A stretch of DNA of 64,000 nt from Vibrio rotiferianus CAIM 577 = LMG 21460 (GTDB lineage: Bacteria; Pseudomonadota; Gammaproteobacteria; Enterobacterales; Vibrionaceae): NCBI RefSeq assembly GCF_002741985.1, contig NZ_APHW01000102.1, positions 1 through 64,000 on the forward strand. The letters are read 5' to 3'. Positions 17,089 through 26,702 of this stretch are shown one piece after another. Every line of letters begins with the position of its first letter. The first letter of the stretch is position 1. Both the position numbers and the translations under genes were made by a program. The notes below the pieces were generated by a model. The model did no database searches, was not told where the DNA came from, and worked only from the letters and a program-made list of their open reading frames with translations.

Positions 17089-19839
17089 ATGCGTAATATG
17101 TTGTTATTCCCCGCACTTTTTTTGTCAGGCTGTGCGCTGACTCCTCCTTCAACCCCCATACAACCTGATGCTAATTGGCATGTTGATCAACTGGCGAATG
17201 GGATGAAATACCACATCTATCCGACCCAAGACAAAGAAGTGTCTATTCGTTTAAAGATGAATATTGGCTCATTGCAGGAAAGCGCAGACCAGAAAGGTTA
17301 TGCGCATTTTATTGAGCATATGGCGTTTAATGGCAGCCAGCATTTCTCTGGCAATGACGTCATCAAGTTCTTTGAGCAGTCAGGAGGGAGTTTTGGTGCT
17401 GATATCAATGCATTTACCTCCTACGAAGAAACCACCTATAAGCTCGACCTTGCCAATGATGAAATGCTCAAAGAGGCATTGACATGGATGCGAGATATTA
17501 GTGATGGCATCGCATTTGAGCCAGAGCAGGTTGAACAAGAGAAAGGCGTTATCTTAGGTGAATGGCGAAGAGCGACTCCTGATGATAAATCATTAGCTTA
17601 CAACGCGTACGATGCTGCAATAAAAGGCACTCCTTTTGAAGGCAATGATCCCATAGGTACCAAGGTATCGATAGAGCAGGCTACGGCCGCAGGATTGAAA
17701 AACTTTTACCAACAGTGGTATCAGCCTCAATATGCTGAACTGATAATCGCTGGTGATGTGGATGTTGCGCAGCTGAGTGAGACCATTCAAAAGCATTTCT
17801 CTGATTGGAAAAGCACTGCTGATGAAAACATCGTGAAGAGACGTGATATTCAACTTAAGCCTGATGATTTGCTATTAGAAAGCAGCTCAATGGAGTCTCC
17901 GAGTCTCCACTATTCGATTTATAGAGGGCCTATCGGATACCAAACTCGTGAGGATCAACATCAAGTATGGGCAGATGATGTTCTATCACAATTGATTCAA
18001 CAAAGAATGTACTCCGTGCTAAATGACGCTGCTCAGCCGTACCAATACGTTTATGCACAGACTTATTTTAACAATTACAGTCGCCTGTCTACTGGTGGAA
18101 TATCATTCTCACGTGAACAAAGAGATGAGATGCACCCGCTATTCATTGGTACTTTGGCTTCCCTTCGAGATCATGGGGTCTCTTCTGAGGAGTTGGAGGC
18201 CGTCATCGCGGGGTATCGCAATGAACTGACCAATATTGACAGTGATTGGGATAAGCGTAAGCCACATAGTTACGTTGATGAGCGCGTGTATGAGCTTGAG
18301 CAGAATTTGGTCAGCCAATCAAAACAAGACTATCAAATGAGCTTAAGTGACTTCGTTGAGCACTTTGATGTTAAAGAGGCCAACAAGCACTTAGCGCAAC
18401 TATTAGACAACGATCCAGCCTTTATTATTGGTTTGGCTCAAGGGGAAGCGAAGCAACAGTTTACCAATGTCTTTGTAGAACTTGATTCGAGCTACGCAAA
18501 ACTTGGTGAAAAACCGTTGGCAATGTATGCCAAGAATGAAGGCTTTGTTCAGCCAAGCAATGAGGGTGACATCGTTTCAGTGCAGCCGCATCAAGGTGGC
18601 TTCGAAATATTTACACTGTCGAATGGTATTGAAGTTTGGTTCCAACAAGATCAAAAAGCAGGCGAACGTGCTCACATCTTCTTTGCAAGTCAGGGCGGAA
18701 AAGCAGCACTGGATCCTTCACTTTACGCCGCATATGAGCTGGCAAGTCTAGTTGGTGCAAGAAGTGGTTTAGGTGACTTCTCGGGACCAGAATTGGACAA
18801 CTTTTTACGCACACACGAGATGAGTATGTATCCTTTGCTGGGCGATACCCATCATGGCGTTGAGATGGTTGCACCGAAACAGCAATTAGCGAATGCACTC
18901 AATGGCGTGTACAACGTTGCGACAGAAATTAAGGTAGATGCTCGTCAGTTGTCAGCGGTGAAGAGAGAATATAGCCAAGAAAGCACCACCTTTCTGAACT
19001 CACCTATTGGTAAATGGCTAAGAGCAGTCAACCAAAATGCTTATATTCCGAATAGTCGCCATCGAATGGTGTTGCCTGACGATGTAGATGGGGTGACTGC
19101 TGAGCAAATTCTGGCGGTTCACGACACCCTATTCTTAAAGGATAGAGGCTTCAAAATGGTGATTGTAGCGGATTTAGACGCTCAATCTATTGCCCCTCTG
19201 TTACGCAAGTATGTTGCGTCAATACCACTCGAGTCAGCCTCACCTGTTGATTACAGTGTGAAATACAATCCAGATGCGACGTCACATATAGAGTTTACTG
19301 ATGGGCATGAACCGTCCGCATTCTTTTTGTTAAGGCTGACTAACAGTAGTGAGCAACCGACTTCGACAAGAACGATTTTTATCGAAGATGTGTTGCAACG
19401 CATCAGTTCTACTAGAGTTCTTGACCGTCTACGTGAAGAAGCGAGTTTAGATTACAATCCGGCGGTTTATTCGATCGTACAAGACCGAGAAAAGGTAACT
19501 GACTGGTTCTTTGAAGCACAGGTTGATCCGAAAGCAGTGTCGAAAGTAGAGCAAGTGTTTGATGAAACAATTGATGAATTGTTGGTCAATATTACTCAAG
19601 ATGAACTGGATACGGCGGTGAAGCAACTTGTTTTAGATATGAGTGAATTGGCTGACCTCCCAGGGGATAGAGGTTGGGCTTACACTAGGTACCTTATCCA
19701 AGGTTACGATATTGATGTACTGTCTGATGTGGAGCACATGGCAACATCGCTCACCTTAGAAGAAGTGATGAATCAGGCGCGGCACTCTTTTGGTAAGGGA
19801 GCGAAACGAAGTACGATTATCCTAAATCCTAAATCCTAA
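17089..19839 (+). CDS. M16-family zinc metallopeptidase, lipoprotein
   Basis: 916 residues with a lipobox (LSGC, Cys15), so anchored in the envelope. Two pitrilysin-like halves: the first has the inverted zinc motif HFIEH (HxxEH) near residue 70 with the downstream acidic partner region around EQEKGVILGEW; the second half (from about 500) is the inactive-type partner. M16 proteins of this size degrade peptides in the periplasm or at the surface. A Fur-like site upstream and the siderophore locus nearby suggest iron-dependent expression, which is inference. The gene ends in a short heptamer repeat and a strong terminator. Confidence 0.85.
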   Translation: MRNMLLFPALFLSGCALTPPSTPIQPDANWHVDQLANGMKYHIYPTQDKEVSIRLKMNIGSLQESADQKGYAHFIEHMAFNGSQHFSGNDVIKFFEQSGGSFGADINAFTSYEETTYKLDLANDEMLKEALTWMRDISDGIAFEPEQVEQEKGVILGEWRRATPDDKSLAYNAYDAAIKGTPFEGNDPIGTKVSIEQATAAGLKNFYQQWYQPQYAELIIAGDVDVAQLSETIQKHFSDWKSTADENIVKRRDIQLKPDDLLLESSSMESPSLHYSIYRGPIGYQTREDQHQVWADDVLSQLIQQRMYSVLNDAAQPYQYVYAQTYFNNYSRLSTGGISFSREQRDEMHPLFIGTLASLRDHGVSSEELEAVIAGYRNELTNIDSDWDKRKPHSYVDERVYELEQNLVSQSKQDYQMSLSDFVEHFDVKEANKHLAQLLDNDPAFIIGLAQGEAKQQFTNVFVELDSSYAKLGEKPLAMYAKNEGFVQPSNEGDIVSVQPHQGGFEIFTLSNGIEVWFQQDQKAGERAHIFFASQGGKAALDPSLYAAYELASLVGARSGLGDFSGPELDNFLRTHEMSMYPLLGDTHHGVEMVAPKQQLANALNGVYNVATEIKVDARQLSAVKREYSQESTTFLNSPIGKWLRAVNQNAYIPNSRHRMVLPDDVDGVTAEQILAVHDTLFLKDRGFKMVIVADLDAQSIAPLLRKYVASIPLESASPVDYSVKYNPDATSHIEFTDGHEPSAFFLLRLTNSSEQPTSTRTIFIEDVLQRISSTRVLDRLREEASLDYNPAVYSIVQDREKVTDWFFEAQVDPKAVSKVEQVFDETIDELLVNITQDELDTAVKQLVLDMSELADLPGDRGWAYTRYLIQGYDIDVLSDVEHMATSLTLEEVMNQARHSFGKGAKRSTIILNPKS

Positions 19840-19845
19840 ATCCTA
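19820..19845 (+). repeat. CCTAAAT heptamer repeat at the gene end
   Basis: Three copies of CCTAAAT and a partial fourth cover the last codons and stop of the M16 gene. Slippage here would only change the last few residues. Confidence 0.8.
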
Positions 19846-19848
19846 ATG

Positions 19849-19878
19849 AAAAAGGACGACCATTTGGTCGTCCTTTTT
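19849..19878 (+). terminator. Terminator after the M16 peptidase gene
   Basis: AAAAGGACGACC pairs with GGTCGTCCTTTT; T-rich on both sides, so it may also serve the converging gene at 19888. Confidence 0.85.
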
Positions 19879-19887
19879 AGTTGATAT

Positions 19888-20274
19888 CTAGTCGTTCTTC
19901 TCTTTGCCGTAAACACGAACGCCAGCTTTTGAGCCTTCTGAGTTACCATACACCTCGATGTTTTTCACACATCGGCGATAGCCAAAGTAGCGCCAGTCGG
20001 TCATTTTGTCTTTCTTCAGGTCACGATGGAATCGAATGGTTTTTTCATCACCATTTTGGAATCTCACAACGACTTTTCTTAATTCTAAGTCTTTCTCTGC
20101 TTTCACTTTAATCGCGTTAGTATTGCGGCAAATGACCATCGGGATCTTTGCTGCAAGGTTACCGTGTTCTAACAAAATAGTACGACCCAAAGTGAATTTA
20201 TCGTCCGCATGAGCTGGCGCGATAAGTGTTGTTGCGGCTAGGGCTGCCGTGATAATAGCGGTATAGATTTTCAT
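19888..20274 (-). CDS. Small secreted protein, DUF2541 (YaaI)-like
   Basis: 128 residues with a clear signal peptide (MKIYTAIITAALAATTLIAPAHA, cleaved near residue 23; the quoted part spans only the leader). The mature part is basic with two cysteines (VICRN, YRRCV), and the order of a LGRT start, a central cysteine and an RFHRDLKKDKMTDWRYFG block resembles the DUF2541/YaaI family of small periplasmic proteins. Function unknown. It is a single gene converging on the M16 peptidase. Confidence 0.6.
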   Translation of the reverse strand: MKIYTAIITAALAATTLIAPAHADDKFTLGRTILLEHGNLAAKIPMVICRNTNAIKVKAEKDLELRKVVVRFQNGDEKTIRFHRDLKKDKMTDWRYFGYRRCVKNIEVYGNSEGSKAGVRVYGKEKND

Positions 20275-20412
20275 TCAAATAATCATCAAAACACAGAAGC
20301 GCGAATCATAGTCGAGCTTAATGAAAATCAGCTAGCAATATTTCTCATTGTGAATGAAATTTCACAGTCCGCTGACTTTGTGTTTGTGGATGAAAATCTA
20401 TATTCACTATTG

Positions 20413-20868
20413 CTATGCTTGCTTACGAGATGTTGGCTTGTTATCTGAGCTTTGTGTTTTTGGCTGGTTTTTTTGGTGTTCTTCTGTCTTGCTCTTTAGT
20501 GAAATGACCTCTTTCTCTGGTAACTCTGCGGCTTCACCAAAGAACTTGCCACCTGGCTCAATGCTCAGGTTATTACTCCAAACTTTACCTGTAATACGTC
20601 CTTTCTCAAGGACCTGAATCTGTTCGGCGTAACAGTTGCCTTCGACGATACCATTAATAATGAGTTTATTTGCATATACGTCACCCTTAACACGGCCACT
20701 TTCAGAAACGATTAGCGTACTATCGACATTCACTTGACCATTTACTATGCCATCTACTTGGATGTCATTTTCAAGTTTGAGTTCTCCGCTAACAGCACAT
20801 CCTTTGGCGATGAGAGTTGAAGTTGCTTGGCGACTCTCTGTTCCACGGTGTTGACTAAAGATTCCCAT
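20413..20868 (-). CDS. Bactofilin, polymer-forming cytoskeletal protein
   Basis: 151 residues. After a short N-terminal tail comes a right-handed beta-helix of the DUF583/bactofilin type with short hydrophobic-glycine repeats: STLIAKGCAVSGEL, DIQVDGIVNGQV, GRVKGDVYANKL, GRITGKVWSNNL. The C-terminal 40 residues are polar and disordered. Bactofilins polymerise without nucleotide under the inner membrane and place cell-wall enzymes. Its start overlaps the end of the M23 peptidase gene by 115 bases in another frame, a direct link to a likely partner. Confidence 0.88.
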   Translation of the reverse strand: MGIFSQHRGTESRQATSTLIAKGCAVSGELKLENDIQVDGIVNGQVNVDSTLIVSESGRVKGDVYANKLIINGIVEGNCYAEQIQVLEKGRITGKVWSNNLSIEPGGKFFGEAAELPEKEVISLKSKTEEHQKNQPKTQSSDNKPTSRKQA

Positions 20869-21725
20869 CTTATACCTCGTTCTTTACTGAATATTGCTTC
20901 GAATTCGTTTACGTTCCAATCGACAAATGGTCTTGGGTTTAGAGCTCGCCCTACAAATCGAATTTCGTAGTGTAGGTGCGGGCCCGAAGATAACCCGCTA
21001 TTTCCGGACATCCCGATAAGTTGGCCTTTTTTGACAAACTCTCCACTTTTTACTTTAAAGCTTTTTAAGTGTGAGTATGAGCTAGAAAAACCGAATGAAT
21101 GTTGCAAGCGAAGAAAGTTACCTGATCCTTTTTTGCTTCGGCGGGTGACCTCAGCAACACCATCCGCGGGTGCATAGATTGGTGTTCCAATGTTGACGGC
21201 AAAGTCTAAGCCGCGATGCATTTTTGCTGTTTTGGTTATCGGGTGAATACGCTTACCAAAACCAGAGGATATTCTTTCCTTTCCCACCGGTGACCCGCTT
21301 GGGATCTGAGTTAGCATTGCGATACGTACATTAGATGCAATAGCAGCAGTGTCTAGGCGAGATTCTAGGTTCGCCAAATCTACCCCTGTCTCCATTCCAA
21401 GTGAAGACTCTAAATCTGATAAACGTTCTGAGACTGTTGTGATTTGTTCTTCTCTTTCTGAAAGATCGCTTTCTAGCTCAGATTTGAGTTGTTTTAATTG
21501 TGCTAACTCTTCAGATAGACCGACAGAGTGCTGAGCTAACTCAGCTTGTTTTAGCTCCGCGCTATCGACGGCTGAATATAGATAAAACACCAATCCTGTC
21601 GTTGCACATATCCCAATAGACATAGCAGCCAGCAAACTTTTTAGGCGAGTTTGCATTGCTTTTGTAACGCACCAATGCCTCGAGCCGTTGATGGTAGAAA
21701 CGGATATGGTTAACTGGTCTTTCAT
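20754..21725 (-). CDS. M23 (LytM-type) cell-wall endopeptidase
   Basis: 323 residues from ATG 21725 (the frame opens at TTG 21740). One membrane helix near residues 30-55, a coiled coil at about 60-115, then a LytM domain with zinc ligands HRGLD (near 170) and HLHYE (near 250), so it should be an active endopeptidase or an amidase activator facing the periplasm. The last 38 codons overlap the start of the bactofilin gene. M23/bactofilin pairs set cell shape in other bacteria (for example Helicobacter and Caulobacter relatives), which fits this arrangement. Confidence 0.87.
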   Translation of the reverse strand: MKDQLTISVSTINGSRHWCVTKAMQTRLKSLLAAMSIGICATTGLVFYLYSAVDSAELKQAELAQHSVGLSEELAQLKQLKSELESDLSEREEQITTVSERLSDLESSLGMETGVDLANLESRLDTAAIASNVRIAMLTQIPSGSPVGKERISSGFGKRIHPITKTAKMHRGLDFAVNIGTPIYAPADGVAEVTRRSKKGSGNFLRLQHSFGFSSSYSHLKSFKVKSGEFVKKGQLIGMSGNSGLSSGPHLHYEIRFVGRALNPRPFVDWNVNEFEAIFSKERGIRWESLVNTVEQRVAKQLQLSSPKDVLLAENSNLKMTSK

Positions 21726-22078
21726 AGATTTAATCTGCAAAGATTGTTCATATATCGAGCGAGTCTAGACTCTACGAAAACACAGTCGAATTCTCCAGTA
21801 CAACACGAAGTTGGGTTGTGAGATCGTGATGTTACGTCAAAGCTTCAACAAAAGGCGAAAATTTGATTTAACGAATGAGATTTATCGGTCGAGGGGGAAT
21901 GCTGCACCTGCAATTTTCACATGAGATCACGTTTTATCTTATAAATTCTGAGACATCCATTAATAAGGTTGATTGTTAATTGAATCAAAGCTTGGTCTGT
22001 TTATGATGTTGGTTTTATATGTCAAATTGGCTAGGTCTCTGAAGGGCTCCTTCATGCCGCCATAAAATGGAGTAGAAA
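21726..22078. other. Intergenic region, divergent promoters
   Basis: About 350 bases between the M23 gene and the divergent 577-residue protein gene. AT-rich toward both ends. I see no hairpin with a T run, no RNA gene and no credible ORF. Confidence 0.5.
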
Positions 22079-23812
22079 GTGAAAAAATTATTATTGGCGG
22101 CTGCCGTCGTTGCAGCAGTGGGTGGGGCGGGTTACCTGTATCAAAATGAAGTTGCCCAAAGCAGCGGTTCAGATGCATTGCTTGGTCAAGTTCCTGCGGA
22201 TACGTTGTTGCTAACTTATCAAACAGAAGCATTTAATCACTATGAGTACTTAAATGCATTTGGTACTGCAGAGCAGGGCTCTTTTTCTGACTTGTTTGTG
22301 GGAGAAGAGTTAACTCCTGAACAGCAATTTGTTCTAAATTTCATTGATGCTTATTTAGAAAGCGCATCTTCGCCAGAAACGTTAAAAGCATTTCTAGGCA
22401 CAGGCGATAAGATAAACCCAATTATTTACACTCTGGGTGCGGTTCCTGTATACAAGCTACCGATTGAGACTCCTCAAGCCCTATGGAACACGCTTGATCA
22501 ACAAGAACAAAAAGCAGGAATTAGCCATCAGAAAGTTAAACTCGGTACAGTGGAATATCGTCGTTATGAAGTCGCTGATGTACAAGACCCTCAAAAAGGT
22601 ATGGGGCTTGTTGTCGCTGTTATTGATAACGTATTAACCATCACTATCGATGTTCCGATGCTTGGTGAGGCTAACCCACTAAAAATGGCTTTAGGACTAG
22701 AAGCTCCAGCTCATAATATCCTCGACACAGGCCGACTTGCTGCGCTGCAATCAAAATATGGTGAAAGTGCAAACTCGTTCGGTTTAATTGATCATCAGCA
22801 GATCATCAAAGGCCTAACAACGGCAGATGGCAACTTGATGGCTCGTCAATTGAAGCTGTTCGAAAATGAACGAATGATGAAAGAGCTGCGTTCGCCTGCT
22901 TGTCATACTGAATTTACCCAAATTGCTCAAAACTGGCCTCAGTCAGTAGTTTTTGCTGAATATACAGTAGAAGACGATAAAGCGCGCATTGATGGCGGTT
23001 TTGTCGTTGAATCTAAGAACCAAGTGATTCTTGAAGCACTACAGTCAATGCGTGGTGTCCTAGCTGAATCAAACGGTGAAAAGAGTATGTTTAGCGTGGC
23101 GCTGGGCTTGGATGTTGCAACGCTCGCGCCTGCGATTGGTAAGATTTGGACTGACCTAACGACTCCACAATATCAATGTTCAATTCTGGCAGAAGCGCAA
23201 AGAGAAATGCGTGGCCAAAACCCAGCTCCGGCTATTAGTATGGGCGCTGGTATGGCAAATGGCCTGAAAGGCTTAAGTATGGAAATGTTTGGCCTCGACG
23301 TGGATATGAACGGCCAATATGGCCCTGAATTAGGCCAATTGGATGCGCTTTTCTCTATCTCCGCAGACGATCCAAATATGTTGCTACAAACAGCACAAAT
23401 GTTCATGCCGGAGTTGGCACAGATCCAAATCCAACCAGATAACCAACCAGTGAACATCGGTGGCTTGCTTGAACCATATGCAGGCAAACCAATGAATGTC
23501 TTTGCCCGCCTTAATGGTAGCCATCTAACACTTTACAGTGGTGATTCCGCAGCGGCGGCAAGTGAAAAAGTAATGGCTCAGCCGCTAACAGCGAATGGTC
23601 TACTGAGCTTCACTATGGACTCCGAGCGAGTATTGGAAGTGATTGAAACAGCATCTCAAGTTTCTGGAGAGCCTGTTCCTGAAGATGTAACAATGAGTCT
23701 GCAAAACCAATTAGTAGGGGGCATGGCAATAGATATCACTAAAGATGGTATTGCATTCGATTTTGATTATGTCAGCTCAACTAAACCACCAGTAAAAGTT
23801 GTTCAGCAGTAA
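22079..23812 (+). CDS. Unknown membrane-anchored protein, 577 residues
   Basis: GTG start at 22079 with GGAG upstream, reading MKKLLL. Residues 3-22 are an alanine/valine-rich hydrophobic segment that would be a signal anchor or uncleaved leader. The large remainder is soluble, acidic and rich in alanine, leucine and methionine, with a glycine/methionine-rich stretch near 380-410. Two similar halves are suggested by repeated L-xx-D-x-A-L/F patterns, which I cannot confirm by eye. I do not recognise the family. It is monocistronic with its own terminator at 23845-23873. Confidence 0.75.
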   Translation: MKKLLLAAAVVAAVGGAGYLYQNEVAQSSGSDALLGQVPADTLLLTYQTEAFNHYEYLNAFGTAEQGSFSDLFVGEELTPEQQFVLNFIDAYLESASSPETLKAFLGTGDKINPIIYTLGAVPVYKLPIETPQALWNTLDQQEQKAGISHQKVKLGTVEYRRYEVADVQDPQKGMGLVVAVIDNVLTITIDVPMLGEANPLKMALGLEAPAHNILDTGRLAALQSKYGESANSFGLIDHQQIIKGLTTADGNLMARQLKLFENERMMKELRSPACHTEFTQIAQNWPQSVVFAEYTVEDDKARIDGGFVVESKNQVILEALQSMRGVLAESNGEKSMFSVALGLDVATLAPAIGKIWTDLTTPQYQCSILAEAQREMRGQNPAPAISMGAGMANGLKGLSMEMFGLDVDMNGQYGPELGQLDALFSISADDPNMLLQTAQMFMPELAQIQIQPDNQPVNIGGLLEPYAGKPMNVFARLNGSHLTLYSGDSAAAASEKVMAQPLTANGLLSFTMDSERVLEVIETASQVSGEPVPEDVTMSLQNQLVGGMAIDITKDGIAFDFDYVSSTKPPVKVVQQ

Positions 23813-23844
23813 GCTTTATTGGGCAAGTATTTATTTCCTTAATC

Positions 23845-23873
23845 AAAAGGCGACCTCAGTGTTGCCTTTTTTG
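23845..23873 (+). terminator. Terminator after the 577-residue gene
   Basis: AAAAGGC-AC pairs with GT-GCCTTTT, followed by further T's. Confidence 0.75.
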
Positions 23874-23996
23874 TTTTTCTCAATATACGTACTTCAATTC
23901 TCTTCCTTTCATTCAAAAGTGGGCACCAAATAAGATCAATAAAAATCAGTGGGATGGATCTTTCTCCTTCATAAATGATCAAATGTATCTTTGCTA

Positions 23997-24020
23997 AAAC
24001 TGTACGGTACAGTACAGTTT
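23997..24020. promoter_or_regulatory. TetR-type operator before the efflux genes
   Basis: AAACTGTAC and GTACAGTTT form perfect 9-base arms around GGTACA, 28 bases before the HlyD gene. A closely related site lies before the TetR gene (27324-27341), so that regulator very probably binds both. Confidence 0.75.
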
Positions 24021-24048
24021 GTGAAAATCATTAAGTTGGGTTTCAAAA

Positions 24049-25062
24049 ATGAAGAAGAAAGTCATTGCGTTGTCGCTTGTTATTGGTTCGTTATTCGCTG
24101 CGGGTTGTGCGTTATACCAACCTAATACGGTGACTACCGATAACGCTTATGTTCACTCGGATGTGACGGCGATTTCTCCGGAAGTCGGTGGGCAGGTAAG
24201 CCAACTTTTTGTCGAAGATAACCAGTGGGTAAGCAAAGGTGCGCCACTGTTTTCGATTGATGATGAAGATTTCATTGCCCACCAAGAAATCGCGAAGTCA
24301 GCGTTAGATGTCGCAAAGGCTGCGCTGACCGCAAACCAAACCAAAACCGAAATGCAGCTGGTAAAGATCGAGCAGGCGAAGCAGGGCATTCACAGCGCAA
24401 ATGCTAACGCGGAACATCAAGCGGCGGAGTTCAAACGTCTTTCACGCTTGGTACAAAAGCAGTCGGTGAGTAAGAACCAATTTGAAGCGCAAAGAACGCG
24501 TTCTATTGAAGCAAGCAGCAACCTTGAAACTGCCAAGCTCGCGCTAGCTGCTGAACAGAAGCAGCTTGATGCGCTAGTAACAGAAAAGATGCAGCTAACC
24601 GCACAACGCAAGCAAGCGGAAGCGAACTTAAGGTTGGTGAATATCGCCCTTGAGCGAACTATCGTTCGAGCACCATTTGATGGTTATGTGGCGGACAGAC
24701 AAGTGCAAGTGGGTAAGTTTGTTCAACCGGGCATGGGTTTGATTGTGATGGTGCCGGATTACGTTTGGATTGAGGCAAACTTCAAAGAGACTCAATTGGA
24801 AAACGTCGCACAAGGGCAAGACGTGGAAGTGGTGTTAGACATGTTCCCTGATCATCCATTGCATGGTCGTGTAACTTCCATAACCCCAGCAACAGGCGCG
24901 CAGTTTAGTTTACTGCCACCGCAAAATGCGACCGGTAATTTCGTGAAAGTAGTTCAGCGTGTGCCAGTGCGTATCGAGTTGGATATTCCACAAGAGCTGA
25001 AACAGCGCATCTACCCTGGCTTGTCGGCTGAAGTGTCGATTGAGACCGCAACGCAAGGTTAA
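24049..25062 (+). CDS. HlyD/EmrA-type membrane fusion protein
   Basis: 337 residues with an N-terminal lipobox-like FAAGC (Cys20), a lipoyl half-motif (AISPEVGGQVSQLFVEDNQWV), a long alpha-helical hairpin at about 80-195 and the second half-motif RTIVRAPFDGYV near 205. It links an inner-membrane pump to the outer membrane. The next gene, an MFS pump, begins 5 bases after its stop, so the two are one operon; no outer-membrane factor gene is adjacent, so it likely borrows TolC. Repression by the TetR protein at 26703 is inferred from the shared operator. Confidence 0.85.
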   Translation: MKKKVIALSLVIGSLFAAGCALYQPNTVTTDNAYVHSDVTAISPEVGGQVSQLFVEDNQWVSKGAPLFSIDDEDFIAHQEIAKSALDVAKAALTANQTKTEMQLVKIEQAKQGIHSANANAEHQAAEFKRLSRLVQKQSVSKNQFEAQRTRSIEASSNLETAKLALAAEQKQLDALVTEKMQLTAQRKQAEANLRLVNIALERTIVRAPFDGYVADRQVQVGKFVQPGMGLIVMVPDYVWIEANFKETQLENVAQGQDVEVVLDMFPDHPLHGRVTSITPATGAQFSLLPPQNATGNFVKVVQRVPVRIELDIPQELKQRIYPGLSAEVSIETATQG

Positions 25063-25067
25063 TCGCC

Positions 25068-26600
25068 ATGAAAACACGTTCACCATTGCTGATTTTTGCA
25101 CTGTTCGCCATTGCGGCTTTTGGGGTCAATTCAGTGATGTTTACTGAGTTGTCCCACGAGATGGCAGCCACATCCGGTTTGTCCGCAGATGAAGTCGAGT
25201 TAGTGAAAATCGGCTTTATGATCACTCAAGTGTTGGGGTTTATGTTTACCCCAATCTTGGTGCGTAAGCTTGGTACGTCATTGCCATTACACTTTGCATT
25301 GCTGGTGGGCTTGGGAACGAACCTGGCGCTCTATTGGGTAGGTCAGCATGCGCTGCTATTCACGCTAACTTGGTTAGTAAGCGGCTTTTTCATGAGCATG
25401 TTATTGGTGGTGGTGAACCTTTATCTACTCAATACTTTTGAGCAGCGTTGGTTGCCTGCGATTATTGCGCTGACACTGATCTTCTCAACACTGTTACCAA
25501 TGGGCGCTTATCCGTGGTTGGTGGCTGAGATTGTCGAAGAGTTTGATTGGTCATTTCTGAATGTTGTCTCGGTCTGGTTGTACTTTTCAGCTCTAGTAAT
25601 GATCGGCGTATACAAACCTCAGACGATTGAGATTGAAGCCAAGCCAAAATCATCAGCTTCAGTTTACTTCGTACTCGCGCTAACGATGAGTTTGGTGGTG
25701 TTCCTACTAATGCGCGGCAGCTACTACAACTGGTTGGATTCAGACTGGTTTGTACAGGCTTCTTCTGTCGCTGCAGCACTGGTTTTGTTGGCGGTGTGTC
25801 AGTTGGTGAAAACGCGCCATTTGGATACTGCGTCGATGCAATTGCACGGTAAGTTGAAGACCAACGTGTTTATGTACAACGCCTTTCTTGCGGGCTTTGC
25901 CGTGATGGCAAGTACGGTGCTGTTTGCCAACTTCCTAAAAATGGCGATGCACTATAACAGCCTCAATGCGGGCTATGCACAGTTGCCATCGTTTTACGCC
26001 ATGTTGGTCGGCATGCTGGTGAGTGTATTGGTGTATTACTTCCGCCGTCCGCTAGCGGATGCTGTGGTTCCTTTTGGTGTGCTGATGATCTTATTGTCGG
26101 TACACGAGTTCAGCCAACTGCCAAGTTTTGTTGGTACGGAGTCACTACCCATTCCAATGCTGCTGCGTGGTTTTGGTGTTGGCTTGTTGAATGTGTCGGT
26201 GACGATTGCTGTGTTGATGTACTTTCAAGTAGGACAGCGCTTAGAAGGCATTGCTAACTTCTATCTGTTCCGAACCATGGGCGGGGTGATTGGTGGGGCG
26301 TTTTTCTCTCGCGTGATTCAAAGCCACAGCGCGCAAGCATCGGGCGAAATCGGTCGTACACTGGACGGTTCAAACCATGTGTTTGCGGCTTATGAACAGG
26401 CATTGAGCAGCGCGATTTTGACTTATGGCCGCTTACCTAATCCGGCACTCGGCATGAGCCAAATTAGTGCGGTTGTGAAAGAGCAAGCTACGACATTAGC
26501 ACTGAGTAATTCGTTGGTGATGTTTATTGTCTCTATTTTTGCCCTTGCGCCAATCTTGTTGATTGGTAAAAAGCTGGCAGCAAAACAAGGAGCGCACTGA
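25068..26600 (+). CDS. MFS multidrug efflux pump, DHA2-like
   Basis: 510 residues, about 14 hydrophobic helices, a size and gene context (HlyD partner directly upstream) matching EmrB/VceB-type pumps. Sequence motifs of the family are weak: the usual loop-A sequence after helix 2 reads only LVRKLGT, so it is a divergent member. Substrates cannot be told from sequence. Ends before a strong two-way terminator shared with the converging tetR gene. Confidence 0.8.
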   Translation: MKTRSPLLIFALFAIAAFGVNSVMFTELSHEMAATSGLSADEVELVKIGFMITQVLGFMFTPILVRKLGTSLPLHFALLVGLGTNLALYWVGQHALLFTLTWLVSGFFMSMLLVVVNLYLLNTFEQRWLPAIIALTLIFSTLLPMGAYPWLVAEIVEEFDWSFLNVVSVWLYFSALVMIGVYKPQTIEIEAKPKSSASVYFVLALTMSLVVFLLMRGSYYNWLDSDWFVQASSVAAALVLLAVCQLVKTRHLDTASMQLHGKLKTNVFMYNAFLAGFAVMASTVLFANFLKMAMHYNSLNAGYAQLPSFYAMLVGMLVSVLVYYFRRPLADAVVPFGVLMILLSVHEFSQLPSFVGTESLPIPMLLRGFGVGLLNVSVTIAVLMYFQVGQRLEGIANFYLFRTMGGVIGGAFFSRVIQSHSAQASGEIGRTLDGSNHVFAAYEQALSSAILTYGRLPNPALGMSQISAVVKEQATTLALSNSLVMFIVSIFALAPILLIGKKLAAKQGAH

Positions 26601-26652
26601 GGTTATGTAAACAGAACAAATAGCCAGCCAAGCAACTCGGTAACTAAGCCGT

Positions 26653-26689
26653 AAAAACAAAGGGAGCCAATGTGCTCCCTTTGTTTTTT
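26653..26689. terminator. Two-way terminator between efflux pump and tetR
   Basis: AAACAAAGGGAGC pairs with GCTCCCTTTGTTT and is flanked by A's and T's on the two sides. Confidence 0.85.
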
Positions 26690-26702
26690 AGTTTTGAGGT
26701 TC

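Noticed and set aside
17593..17853. Antisense ORFs within large genes such as the M16 peptidase, pulA and malT
   Set aside because: They lack ribosome sites and family features and are explained as frame shadows of well-supported genes.
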